A stretch of DNA of 64,000 bases from Desulfobulbus sp. Its GTDB lineage: Bacteria; Desulfobacterota; Desulfobulbia; Desulfobulbales; Desulfobulbaceae. A program made the translations under genes and the position numbers. The stretch covers positions 7,104 to 71,103 of the forward strand of contig JAQUEZ010000010.1 in NCBI GenBank assembly GCA_028684915.1, given 5' to 3'. Positions 18,424 to 27,505 of the stretch are shown here, one piece after another. The notes under the pieces were generated by a model. The model was not told the DNA's origin, did no database searches, and saw nothing but the letters and a program-made list of their open reading frames with translations. The first letter of the stretch is position 1, and each line of letters opens with the position of its first letter.

Positions 18424-21400
18424 TCACAACGGGAGAATATGTACCTCCTCACGCAATGGGTAGTTACCCTCGATTAACAGACCATGGCGGCCATCCATAG
18501 AGATCGGGGTGCCGAAGATGATGCGGGTGCCATTAATATCAGCATATTCTTCGGTCTCAAAAACCTGCATATCACGGCAGCCAACCACACAGGTTTTTTC
18601 CAGGCGGGTAGCCACCACCGAGGCATGCGAGGTCTGCCCGCCGCGTGAGGTCACTAGACCGTCGGCCAGGGAGATCTCCCGGATATCCTCGGGAACGGTG
18701 TCACGACGAATGAGAATCAGCGGCGTACCCGGCTCCTTCTCGCGCAGATTGTGAATGTTCTCTTCGGTGAACACCGCCTTGCCCGACATGGCCGAACCGG
18801 AAACGCCGATGCCTTTGGCAAGAATCGACTTGTGCGCCAGGTCGGAATCGTTGAACACCGTCAGGTGCTCCTTTTTCTTGATCGTGATCATATCCCGGGT
18901 CTGGAGGAGGTACAGCTGATCCGCCTCCGGTCCCTCAAAGGTGAACTCGATCTCTTGCGGGTTCCATTCCTTGTCGTAAACCAGCTCGCGGCTGATATTG
19001 AGCAAGCGTTTATAGACCTCGGGAAACTGCCGCTCCAAACTCTTGTTCTCGTCGCGTCCATCGATCTCCGCCTGCTCCACCGATATCGGATGACTGGTGA
19101 CCAGACCGGAGACGATATCCTCACCCTGATCGCCGATGGCATAATCGCCCCACAAGGCCACCCGCCGCACCTTGCGGTAAGGATGGGCGGTAAAGAGCAC
19201 GCCGCTGCCCGCCTGCAGTCCCAGGTTACCAAAGACCATGGTCTGGACAATGACCGCAGTGCCCCAGTCATCGGAAACCCCCATCAAGTGGCGGTACTCC
19301 TGGGCCTTGGGGAAGTGCCAGGAGTCGAACACCATGTCCACCGCCCCGACCAATTGCTCCCAAGGATCCTCGGGAATGCCGAACCCACGGCTTTCCACGG
19401 CCTGCTTGTAGTTCAGTGCCAGCTCCCGCATCTGCTCCGGCGAGAAATCGCGCTTATAATGAATATTATGGATCTCCTTTTGGACGTTCATCAGCTCCTG
19501 GAAATCCTCCCGTTCCATGCCGTTGGCCATGCCCCAGGATTGCTGGAAGCGGCGGAAGTTATCCCAGGCAAAGTACTTGTACTTGGGATGGTTGACCACA
19601 AACTCCTCCACCAGCTCGGCATTGGCACCGACGTTGTGGATGGTGGACATGATCCCCGGCATGGAGATGGCGGCACCGCTGCGCACGGACAGCAGCAGCG
19701 GACGCTCCGGTGAGCCGAAAACCCGCCCGGTCAGTTGCTCGATTCCGGTCACCGCCGAACGCACCCGGCGCATGTACTCGTCACGTGCCCGTTCAAACCT
19801 GCGGATGGCCCGATAACAACGAAAAACCTCGGTGGTGATGATGAAAGCCGGTGGCACCGGCATTTTATCGCGGGTGAGCACCACCAGATTAAAGCCCTTG
19901 TTGCCCAGGTGAATCAGGTTATGGGTGCGCAGGTTCTCCGCATGCAGGCTGCTGATCGCTTTCTCCGGGTTATAGGTCATGAGCAGATCAAGCGTATTCT
20001 CATCCAGGATATCCTTCTGCGCCTCCAGGGTGTTGATCACCTTGCCGATGAAGTTATCCAGGTGCTGCAGGCCGAAGGTAGTGGAGATCAGGTCGCGGAA
20101 AAAGATCTCGGAGATCCGCAACACCGTTTCCGGCATGTTCTTCACGTTCCATGAGCTGTGAAACTTAATCAACAGGTTATCCTTACTGATCTGGGGCACG
20201 ATGATCGAAAGGTTGTTCTGGTGAATGTTGGTGTAATAGGCGTAGATGATATCTTTCACGCCCTCGGAAAGTCCGCGCATGATATCGAGGTGCTGGGTGT
20301 AGGAAAAGCGACGGATACCGATCGAGGTCGCCAGCAGACTGATGTAGGTATCCAGGCGCCGGCTGGAGATGCCGTCGATCTGCAGAGCGCGGGTAAAAAG
20401 GCGCAAGCATTTGAGAATGCGGATAAAGGTCGCCTGGGTGATAAAATTTAGGTTTACCGTGGCAAAGAGTTTTTCCAGGTAAACGTTGGCCAGGCTCTCC
20501 AGACGGAAGGTCAGGCCGAGGGCATCAAACTTGCGTTCGGAATAGCGGCCGTAGACCGAGGGGATATCCACTGCGATATGACGCTTGTAATAGATTTCCT
20601 CCTTGGGTTCGAACTTCTCGGCGCTGAGAATTACCCCCTGCAGATGCTCCAGTTCATCAAGCAGGACATCCAAACAGTGAATCGGGTCATCCTCGGCCAA
20701 CACCTCCAGCAGCCGACCCAGTTCGGGGAATCCGTTGCCCAGCGCATGCTGCAGTTGAAGATGGATTTCGGGTAGACTGAGGCTGTATTTCTGGTGCAGG
20801 AGTTTGTACATCCGCACCAGAAGAGTAAACCGCCGCCGCTCCACTTCGGAGAGATCGGTCTGGCGGTCGAGGAACTCCTGACGCTCCTCATCCTTCCAGC
20901 CCAGGATCTGGGCCATGCGATTGAAACGCAGTTCCTTCTTGATCCGCCCGGCGAGGATATGTTGGTCACCGACAAAGGGGCCGTTTCCCGTCACCTGCTG
21001 CAACACCTCTTCGGGGAGGTAGTCGCGCAGATACGATTTATCCAAGGTGATCCAGAAGGCAAAAATAGCCTCAATAAAGCCGACAATCAAATTGCTCGAC
21101 TCCACATGGGCCTGTTTGCGGAGGAAATGGATCAGCACATCCTTGCGTTTATGAATTTCGTCCAACTCGGTGGAAACATCGCGCAGCTCGCCCTCGGCAC
21201 CGATCTCGTTGAAAAATACCGGCATCAGCTTGGTGAACTGCTTGGCCAGGTTATAAATCGGCCCGATGGGATGATTGAGCAGGTCGGTGATGTCACGCTG
21301 AAAAAGGTCGGTATCACGCACACAGGTGCCGGAGAGCCGCAGGTTGATGATCAGAGCCGAGAACAGGGTCGAGCACCACTTGGGTTCCTGGGCGATCAGG

Positions 21401-22686
21401 TTAAGCCAGACCCGAATGTTAGTCAGATGGGCCGGATTGGCAATGGGCTGCCAGTCCTCATCCACGCCGCGAACATTGGCATACTGAAATCCAAAGCGAA
21501 CCGTTTCCCACAAAAAGGCCTCTACCAACCGCGAATTGCCGCGTTTGAAGACCTCGTTGCCGATCACCTGGATGCACTGCAGCGAGGTGTGCGGGTAGCG
21601 GCGGACATTGGCCTTGAGCAGATGAAAAGTGGTGACGAAGAACTGTTCGATCTCCTCGAAGCTCTGCTTGCGGATCAACTGCACCAGCGAACGATTGATC
21701 TCGCGCAGGGTCTCCTCGTGGATCAGGGTCAATCCCTTGGTCTCCATAATGCGGAAGAGAAAGAGCAGTTTGCGGTTCTCGACAAAATTGCCTGTCCCCT
21801 CATCGCCATCCTCCTCCACCGCGACCATCTTGGTCGGGATCTCTTTGTAGAGCCGGACCAGATCCATGTGGTTAGGCAGGGTGAGGATCTTTTCCAGGGC
21901 GGCCTGATAATCGGCGGCAAAATCGATCGACTCCAGGGTGGAGCGACACTCGAGGATGCGCGCATGGGAGATGCCGGCCAAGAGGGACTGCCCATGCCAC
22001 TTCTTACAGTATTCACCGCACTCCTGTTCGAACCAGGGGAGAGGGTCGTCCTCGGAAAGCCAATATTGGTAATTACGCTGGAGGATGGCGCGCATCAACA
22101 GGGACAGGGCTTCCATATCAAAGGGATCCGAAGCCTTCTGTCGCCGCAGGGCTATCACCTTTTGCGCCATCTTCCGCACCGGATGGTGCCCCTGGACCAT
22201 GGAGAGCATCACCTGAGGTTCACTCTCATCCAGACTCCGCAACCGGGTGAAAAACTCGGCCAAGGCACCCTCGAAACGAAACAAGGACGCACTGTCCAGA
22301 GAAAGAATCACCTTATCGGCATAGGCAAGCATACCCTCGAGGATACGTTGCAGCAGTTCGTCATTGCGGTTGGAATCTCTGAGCGCATCAAAAAAGATCG
22401 ACATGAACAGAGAAAAGGCCTCGGCCCCCTGCTCATGGTCGCGGTAGTGGTTGCAGTTTTTGAGCACAAAAGCCCGCAACTCTGGAATTATCAGCTTCCA
22501 ATTGCGATAGGGGTGGCCGATCTCATAGAGCAGGGAATCAAGTTTACCGAGAATCCCCTGAAATCGACAGACCACATCTCGGAGCAGCTCATAGGCCGGG
22601 TTGATGACCGCCGGAGCAGCGGTTTCGCGCAGATTAGCCTTCAGCGCATCGGAGACAAGGGGCAAGGGGCAGGGTTCGACGGACAT
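18424..22686 (-). CDS. PPDK/PEP-synthase-like phosphotransferase with giant N-terminal region, lacking the PEP-binding barrel
   Basis: The 1,420-residue protein carries a PPDK-type ATP-grasp domain from about residue 927 (LGNKGFNLVVL, PVPPAFIITTEVF, LLLSVRSGAAISMPGIM, TFEGPEADQLYLLQTRDM) and the swivelling phosphohistidine domain near its end, with the catalytic His in TSRGGQTSHASVVATRLEK (about residue 1352). It stops some 70 residues later, so the PEP/pyruvate TIM barrel of true PPDK or PEP synthase is missing. The first 920 residues are helical and not recognised. The layout recalls phosphotransferases such as glucan-water dikinase or rifampin phosphotransferase, where another domain supplies the acceptor. 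GGAGG precedes the ATG at 22686. It is monocistronic. Confidence 0.8.
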   Translation of the reverse strand: MSVEPCPLPLVSDALKANLRETAAPAVINPAYELLRDVVCRFQGILGKLDSLLYEIGHPYRNWKLIIPELRAFVLKNCNHYRDHEQGAEAFSLFMSIFFDALRDSNRNDELLQRILEGMLAYADKVILSLDSASLFRFEGALAEFFTRLRSLDESEPQVMLSMVQGHHPVRKMAQKVIALRRQKASDPFDMEALSLLMRAILQRNYQYWLSEDDPLPWFEQECGEYCKKWHGQSLLAGISHARILECRSTLESIDFAADYQAALEKILTLPNHMDLVRLYKEIPTKMVAVEEDGDEGTGNFVENRKLLFLFRIMETKGLTLIHEETLREINRSLVQLIRKQSFEEIEQFFVTTFHLLKANVRRYPHTSLQCIQVIGNEVFKRGNSRLVEAFLWETVRFGFQYANVRGVDEDWQPIANPAHLTNIRVWLNLIAQEPKWCSTLFSALIINLRLSGTCVRDTDLFQRDITDLLNHPIGPIYNLAKQFTKLMPVFFNEIGAEGELRDVSTELDEIHKRKDVLIHFLRKQAHVESSNLIVGFIEAIFAFWITLDKSYLRDYLPEEVLQQVTGNGPFVGDQHILAGRIKKELRFNRMAQILGWKDEERQEFLDRQTDLSEVERRRFTLLVRMYKLLHQKYSLSLPEIHLQLQHALGNGFPELGRLLEVLAEDDPIHCLDVLLDELEHLQGVILSAEKFEPKEEIYYKRHIAVDIPSVYGRYSERKFDALGLTFRLESLANVYLEKLFATVNLNFITQATFIRILKCLRLFTRALQIDGISSRRLDTYISLLATSIGIRRFSYTQHLDIMRGLSEGVKDIIYAYYTNIHQNNLSIIVPQISKDNLLIKFHSSWNVKNMPETVLRISEIFFRDLISTTFGLQHLDNFIGKVINTLEAQKDILDENTLDLLMTYNPEKAISSLHAENLRTHNLIHLGNKGFNLVVLTRDKMPVPPAFIITTEVFRCYRAIRRFERARDEYMRRVRSAVTGIEQLTGRVFGSPERPLLLSVRSGAAISMPGIMSTIHNVGANAELVEEFVVNHPKYKYFAWDNFRRFQQSWGMANGMEREDFQELMNVQKEIHNIHYKRDFSPEQMRELALNYKQAVESRGFGIPEDPWEQLVGAVDMVFDSWHFPKAQEYRHLMGVSDDWGTAVIVQTMVFGNLGLQAGSGVLFTAHPYRKVRRVALWGDYAIGDQGEDIVSGLVTSHPISVEQAEIDGRDENKSLERQFPEVYKRLLNISRELVYDKEWNPQEIEFTFEGPEADQLYLLQTRDMITIKKKEHLTVFNDSDLAHKSILAKGIGVSGSAMSGKAVFTEENIHNLREKEPGTPLILIRRDTVPEDIREISLADGLVTSRGGQTSHASVVATRLEKTCVVGCRDMQVFETEEYADINGTRIIFGTPISMDGRHGLLIEGNYPLREEVHILPL

Positions 22687-22811
22687 GGGCAACCTCCTCC
22701 ACGGATTAAGACTTATCGGACCATATCTTTAGTATTGTAGTGTTGTTAACCGGGAAAGTCAGCAGGAGTTTTTGCAGAGTTGAAAAGGCCGGACCCAATT
22801 TCCCCAGGCGA

Positions 22812-23507
22812 TCAGCCGCAAGAGGATTGGAGCAGATGGTAGAGAAGCGGCAGGAAGATGGCGGGAAGCAGATTGCCCACCCGGATTTTTACCACTCCCA
22901 GCATGTTCAGCCCGATGGCCACGATCAACAGCCCCCCGACCGAGGTCATCTGGGCAACCGCCACCGGAGACAGAAGCGGCTTGAGCAGTACCGCCGCCAG
23001 GGTTAATGTACCCTGGTAGAGGAAAACGGAAAGACTGGAGAAGAGTACCCCGATACCCATGGCCGAGGCAAAGACCACCGAGATCACCCCATCGAGGATC
23101 GATTTGGCAAACAGGGTTTGATGCTGGCCGGTCAGCCCACTTTCCAGGGAGCCGACTATGGCCATCGAGCCCACACAATAGACCAGACTGGCAGTGACAA
23201 AGCCACGGGCCAGCGACTGGGTATTGCCGGTTTTGGCTCTCACCCGCGCCTCCAGCCATTGTCCCAGACCTTCCAGCCGGCCCTCGATCTGCAGCCATTC
23301 GCCAAGCAGGCCACCTACCACGATGGAAATGATGACGCCCAACAGGTTATCCGCCAGCAAGGCACTCTTCCAACCGATGAGCATGACCGAAAGGGCCACG
23401 CCCTGGAGGAGAGTTTGCTTGTACTGTTCAGGGATCCCCTTATTGCAGAGCAGCCCCAACAGGCTACCGACCACAATGGCCAGTCCATTGACGATGGTTC
23501 CAAGCAT
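22812..23507 (-). CDS. DUF554 family membrane protein
   Basis: The 231-residue, seven-segment membrane protein starts MLGTIVNGLAIVVGSLLG and contains SLVYCVGSMAIVGSLESGL and KSILDGVISVVFASAMGIGV, all typical of the DUF554 (YdfK/YqgA-like) family. The family's function is not established, although a transport role is assumed. It reads in the same direction as the PPDK-like gene, 125 bases upstream of it. Confidence 0.9.
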   Translation of the reverse strand: MLGTIVNGLAIVVGSLLGLLCNKGIPEQYKQTLLQGVALSVMLIGWKSALLADNLLGVIISIVVGGLLGEWLQIEGRLEGLGQWLEARVRAKTGNTQSLARGFVTASLVYCVGSMAIVGSLESGLTGQHQTLFAKSILDGVISVVFASAMGIGVLFSSLSVFLYQGTLTLAAVLLKPLLSPVAVAQMTSVGGLLIVAIGLNMLGVVKIRVGNLLPAIFLPLLYHLLQSSCG

Positions 23508-23724
23508 CGAATTCTCCAGATTGACACATTTCCTTCGCGGCTCATGCGCATTCCCCCTTGGAAAGGGAACAGACGGTTGCTAATATACCGTTTTGCAGAG
23601 AAAGAAAAGAGGCTTGCGCGGTCTTGCATCCTGCGCGCCAGGCTGCCGAGCTCACCTAACCTTCTCCGCAAAGGGGCCGCACCTCTTCATTTCCTCCCAC
23701 TCGCCCGTCCGGGCAGAAACAACT

Positions 23725-24081
23725 ATGAACCGCTACACTCTGACAATTGGCCTCTTATGCTGCAGCAACGTCTTCATGACCTTCGCCTGGTACGGCCATC
23801 TCAAAAGCCTTTCGCACAAACCCTGGCTGATCGCCGCCCTGATTAGTTGGGGAATAGCCCTCTTGGAATATCTCCTCCAGGTCCCGGCGAATCGCATCGG
23901 CCATAACGTGATGTCCGTGGGCCAACTGAAGATCCTTCAAGAGGTGATCACTCTCTCGATCTTTGTTCCCTTCTCAGTGCTCTATCTCAAGGAAAAACTA
24001 ACGCTGGACTACCTCTGGGCCGGGCTCTGCCTGCTTGGAGCCGTCTTTTTCCTCTTTCGCAACAAAATCATGGGGAGCTAA
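23725..24081 (+). CDS. DMT-superfamily small membrane protein (DUF486-like)
   Basis: A 118-residue protein with four membrane segments: LTIGLLCCSNVFMTFAWYGHL, WLIAALISWGIALLEYLLQV, LKILQEVITLSIFVPFSVLY and LWAGLCLLGAVFFLF. The motif EYLLQVPANRIGH is characteristic of DUF486. The start at 23725 (MNRYTLTIG) is preferred over the frame start at 23593, whose extra 44 residues do not fit the family. Transport substrate unknown. The deaminase gene follows after 38 bases in the same direction. Confidence 0.85.
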   Translation: MNRYTLTIGLLCCSNVFMTFAWYGHLKSLSHKPWLIAALISWGIALLEYLLQVPANRIGHNVMSVGQLKILQEVITLSIFVPFSVLYLKEKLTLDYLWAGLCLLGAVFFLFRNKIMGS

Positions 24082-24119
24082 ATTCAATCTCAGCGCTCCC
24101 CTAATCCGGAGAATCGACC

Positions 24120-24752
24120 ATGCCAACCACCCCCCCACGCTTCACCCTCGACCTGCCCGATTGGGCGCAGAACGAACTGCAGCAATTACCGCAGAATATA
24201 GCCAACCTCGAAGAGCGGATGGCAGCCGTTATCCGCTTTGCCCGGCTCAATACCGAACACCAAAGTGGTGGCCCCTTTGCCGCAGGCGTCTTTGAACGCG
24301 ACTCAGGCAAACTAATCGTCATCGGGGTCAATCGGGTGGTACCGCTCAACTGTTCCTCGGCTCATGCCGAAGTCACCGCGTTGACCCTTGCCCAGCAAAT
24401 GCTCGGCACGTACGACCTGGGCGGACCGGGAATGGTTGCGCATCAGTTGGTGGTCAACTGGAGTCCCTGTGCGATGTGCTTCGGGGCCGTGCTCTGGTCC
24501 GGGATTCGTTCACTGGTGATTGCCGGAGCCGATGCGGAGATGATGGCCATCACCGGCTTTGATGAAGGACCGATGCCATGGAACTGGCGGGAGGAGTTGG
24601 CCGATCGGGGGATTGAGTTGGTCGAGGGGGTAATGCGGGAGGAGGCGCTGGCAGGGTTTCGCGATTTTGCAGCGACCAATCCGGTAGTTTATAATGGCCG
24701 GCAGGCAGGGGGCGACCAAACAGATATTCCGATTCTCCCCATAAATCATTGA
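24120..24752 (+). CDS. Cytidine/deoxycytidylate-type nucleoside deaminase
   Basis: A 210-residue zinc-dependent deaminase with the zinc/proton-shuttle motif SAHAEVTAL (His ligand and catalytic Glu) and the second zinc motif SPCAMCFGAVLWSG. Those features and the overall layout are of the guanine-deaminase/tRNA-adenosine-deaminase branch. The carboxy end has a WxW loop (PMPWNWREEL) that may define the substrate pocket. The actual base deaminated cannot be told from sequence. Confidence 0.88.
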   Translation: MPTTPPRFTLDLPDWAQNELQQLPQNIANLEERMAAVIRFARLNTEHQSGGPFAAGVFERDSGKLIVIGVNRVVPLNCSSAHAEVTALTLAQQMLGTYDLGGPGMVAHQLVVNWSPCAMCFGAVLWSGIRSLVIAGADAEMMAITGFDEGPMPWNWREELADRGIELVEGVMREEALAGFRDFAATNPVVYNGRQAGGDQTDIPILPINH

Positions 24753-24830
24753 CTTCAGCAGCTTCACACTTTAATAGAATGTTGAGCAACTTCACGAGAA
24801 GTCCAACAGTGCAACTTACAAAAGGGGAGG

Positions 24831-25313
24831 ATGGAAAAAATGATTAGAAAAATGAGCGTTATCCTGTTTTCTGTTTTTTGTTTATCCGTATCAAGCATAT
24901 CCCTTAGCTTAGCCGCGATCAAAAGCGAAGGTAACTACTGCTGGAACATTAAAATCACCGAGGATACATCAGGCTCAATAACCCCAGTATCATACGTCAT
25001 GAAACTCCACATTGTTCCGATAGGAAACAAAACAACTGCAATTATTCGAGGTTCCGTTATTGTCCCTGACGATTACAGCCCTGTCATCACCGGCATTGCT
25101 TCGATTTCACCCACTTCTATCAAAGGAAATTTCGATGCATCGCAAATTCATAAAAATAATAACTGGAACGACACAAGTCGCACACAATTTACGATTAATC
25201 AATCAACTTTGAAGGGCACCTTTTTTGAAATTGGGCATGACTTTGACAGAAATGGCCGAACTTTTGACGATCGTTATTCCAAAGGCCAGCTCATCCCAAT
25301 CAAATGCCCCTGA
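24831..25313 (+). CDS. Secreted hypothetical protein
   Basis: A 160-residue product with a clear signal peptide (positively charged MEKMIRKM, then a hydrophobic stretch through about residue 28, with LSLAA as a likely cleavage region). The mature part is beta-rich with few landmarks (two cysteines, near its start and at the end, CWNI and IKCP, which could form a disulfide). No family is recognised. A good ribosome site (GGGGAGG) precedes the start. Its base composition is more AT-rich than the neighbouring genes, which may indicate transfer. Confidence 0.75.
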   Translation: MEKMIRKMSVILFSVFCLSVSSISLSLAAIKSEGNYCWNIKITEDTSGSITPVSYVMKLHIVPIGNKTTAIIRGSVIVPDDYSPVITGIASISPTSIKGNFDASQIHKNNNWNDTSRTQFTINQSTLKGTFFEIGHDFDRNGRTFDDRYSKGQLIPIKCP

Positions 25314-25641
25314 ATAAGTGACGAATTTGAAAATTTGGTCAGTACGCCTAAGAGCTCGAGCATGTAGACTCTTAAGTTTAGTGAAATATGATGGCTTGGT
25401 GGTGAGGAGGAGGAGATAAAAAAATATTTTTCCCTGAGCAGCCTGCAACTCCTGCATTATTCCCAACCCTTGTATACAGTTGCCCCTTCTGCTTCCCCGC
25501 TGAAGGGGTACCCCTTCTCCCTAATTGTCCAATCAATTGAATCCGCAGCAATTCTAGCCTGCAGAGCTAAAGAAGCTGTGGCGCTTGGTCGTTGATCATT
25601 CCGACGTTCCAGCATCCAGGTGCATTGAAAATTCCGCGCCG
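25314..25641. other. Intergenic region with a GGGG-rich inverted repeat and a doubtful 52-codon ORF
   Basis: No established gene lies here. The perfect 16-base palindrome GAAGGGGTACCCCTTC is at 25502-25517, and another copy of its right arm (CCCCTTC) is at 25483-25489. On the minus strand a frame from the ATG at 25615 to the stop at 25457 encodes 52 residues (it begins MLERRNDQRPSATASLALQA). It could be a remnant of a gene downstream of the toxin at 25642, but no family is recognised. Confidence 0.4.
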
Positions 25642-26037
25642 TTAAACCAAGTACTTTGTCAATGGCAATTGGGTTACCGCCCCATTATTTTTGAGCCAAT
25701 CAAAATTTTGCATGGCAATCTGAGCGTCCTTCCTCGGTGTTTTTCGCGTTTTTTTCATGAAGCCATGCAAAAGCACAATATCGTTGTCCTCTGTTTTCAC
25801 AAACAGCACTCGGGCTGACTCTTTACCGGCATCTACACGCAGTTTATAGATGGTTCCCTTGTACCCCCATATCCTGGGGTTGAGGACCTTCAGGCTGTCG
25901 CTAGAATAGATTTTATCAAGCGCAGCATAGGCCTGTAACTTCTTGCATATAGCGCCTGCAAGCTTGCCAGAGACCTGATGCAAAAAAGCCTCGAACAGAG
26001 AGACGCCGTCATGTTCCTGAATACTCAATATGTTCAT
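25642..26037 (-). CDS. RelE/HigB-like toxin (phage Gp49-like family), apparently orphan
   Basis: The 131-residue protein has the core of RelE-superfamily HigB/Gp49-like toxins: IWGYKGTIYKLRVDAGKESA, ARVLFVKTEDNDIVLLHGF and the basic helix MKKTRKTPRKDAQIAMQN. Such toxins cleave mRNA on the ribosome, and the antitoxin (an Xre-type HTH protein) is normally encoded just downstream, overlapping the toxin. No HTH frame was found in the 330 bases downstream or in the gap upstream. The carboxy tail NNGAVTQLPLTKYLV is atypical and may reflect decay. Confidence 0.7.
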   Translation of the reverse strand: MNILSIQEHDGVSLFEAFLHQVSGKLAGAICKKLQAYAALDKIYSSDSLKVLNPRIWGYKGTIYKLRVDAGKESARVLFVKTEDNDIVLLHGFMKKTRKTPRKDAQIAMQNFDWLKNNGAVTQLPLTKYLV

Positions 26038-26341
26038 AGGGATCGAGGGCTCCTACTGAAGGCGGAAATCAATTTTGTTGGCCTTGTAAATACACACAAC
26101 GAAAGACTGGCCGGCACTCTCCAAGGGATGGCGCAGAAAATACACAGAGAAACAAGGAGGGGCGTCTTTCATAGTGCGAAGGCAGGCATAAGGCATGTCA
26201 AGTATCGGGAAAAAAGCGGCGATGCAGGAGGTTGAAGTTTTTCCGACGTCAGCAAATTTGAACCAATCTTTCGGTTTTGTATTTGCGTCCCCAGGATGGA
26301 ACTGATTGACTATAGGTATCGACATTCAACAGGAGGCGACA

Positions 26342-27505
26342 GTGAGCACCGATACCATTCGCATCGCACATTCATGCGCAAAGGAGGCGCGCCGGGCGGT
26401 AACTGAATTTCACCGGGCAGTGATACAGAGCCGCACCGAGCTGGTGGTCTTCTTCTGTTCAAGCCATTATGACCTTGAAGCCTTGGCCGCAGAAATACGC
26501 CGCCTCTTCGCGGGCGTCCAGGTGGTCGGCTGTACCACGGCGGGGGAAATCGGGCCGGCGGGTTATCGCACCCACAGCCTCTCGGGAGCAAGTTTTGCTG
26601 CGGGCAGTTGCGTGGCTGTCAGCGGAGTGCTGGATTGCTTGAGCCAATTCAACATCGCCAAGGCACACGATTTTGCGCAATCCTTGCTGCAACAGCTGGA
26701 ATGCAAGGTTCCAGGGGCCAACCCAAGCCACAATTTCGCCTGCATGCTCATCGATGGACTGTCTATTCGCGAGGAGCAGGTCACCCATGCCTTGCAGCAC
26801 TCGATCGGCCGGATTCCCCTGTTCGGTGGATCGGCTGGGGACGACCAAAAATTCGTTCGCACGCAGGTCTTTAGCAACGGCAAATTCCATTCCGACAGCG
26901 TCGCCCTGATCCTAATCAACACCGACTTACCTTTTAAAATTTTCAAGACCCAGCACTTCAACGTCACCGACGAACGACTGGTGGTTACTGCCGCCGACAC
27001 GGCCAAACGTATCGTGAGGGAGATCAACGGAAGGCCGGCAGCCACAGAATATGCCCGACTTCTCGGTGTAGAGGTACAGCAACTCGAGCCTCCTCACTTT
27101 GCCGCCTCACCTCTTGTAGTGCTGATCAACGGCCGCCAATACGTGCGTTCTATTCAACGAGCCAACCAGGACCACAGCCTGGCCTTCTATTGCGCCATTG
27201 AAGAAGGGCTCGTCCTCAGGTTGGCGCACGGCATTGACTTGGTGGACAACCTTGCGCAGAGCTTGGCCGCAATTCGCGCTGAAATAGGGCCGCCACAGCT
27301 GATCCTCGGTTGAGACTGTATCCTGCGCAACTTGGAAATAGCCCAAAGCGGTACCAGAGAGAGGGTCAGTGAGATTTTCAACCGTAACCACACCGTTGGC
27401 TTTAGTTGCTACGGTGAACAATTCCATGGCGTACACGTCAACCAAACCTTCACCGGCGTCGCCCTTGGCTTTGGCCAACAAGACGGAAGAGGTTGTGATG
27501 CCTGA
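26342..27505 (+). CDS. FIST-domain sensory protein interrupted by one in-frame TGA (selenocysteine candidate or decayed gene)
   Basis: FIST proteins are cytoplasmic ligand-binding sensors, often coupled to cyclic-di-GMP enzymes. The frame opens at a GTG at 26342, five bases behind AGGAGG; the upstream TTG at 26306 is less likely. FIST_N features (VQVVGCTTAGEIGPAGY, IPLFGGSAGDDQKF) and FIST_C features (ASPLVVLINGRQYVRSIQR) lead to a TGA at 27311-27313, codon 324. Translation beyond it stays in frame for 63 residues and supplies the expected carboxy terminus (DCILRNLEI, FSCYGEQFHGVHVNQTFTGV) to a stop at 27505, giving 387 codons, a normal length. That stop overlaps the start of the GGDEF gene, so the full frame looks like the original gene. 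A modest hairpin follows the TGA. Confidence 0.75.

Noticed and set aside
20794..22740. 648-codon plus-strand frame opposite the PPDK-like gene
   Set aside because: It is a GC-driven antisense shadow; the minus strand has clear ATP-grasp and phosphohistidine motifs while this frame has no domain.
26053..26325. 90-codon minus-strand frame upstream of the toxin, considered as an antitoxin
   Set aside because: No HTH or antitoxin pattern, no ribosome site, and Cys/Phe-rich composition typical of noncoding frames.
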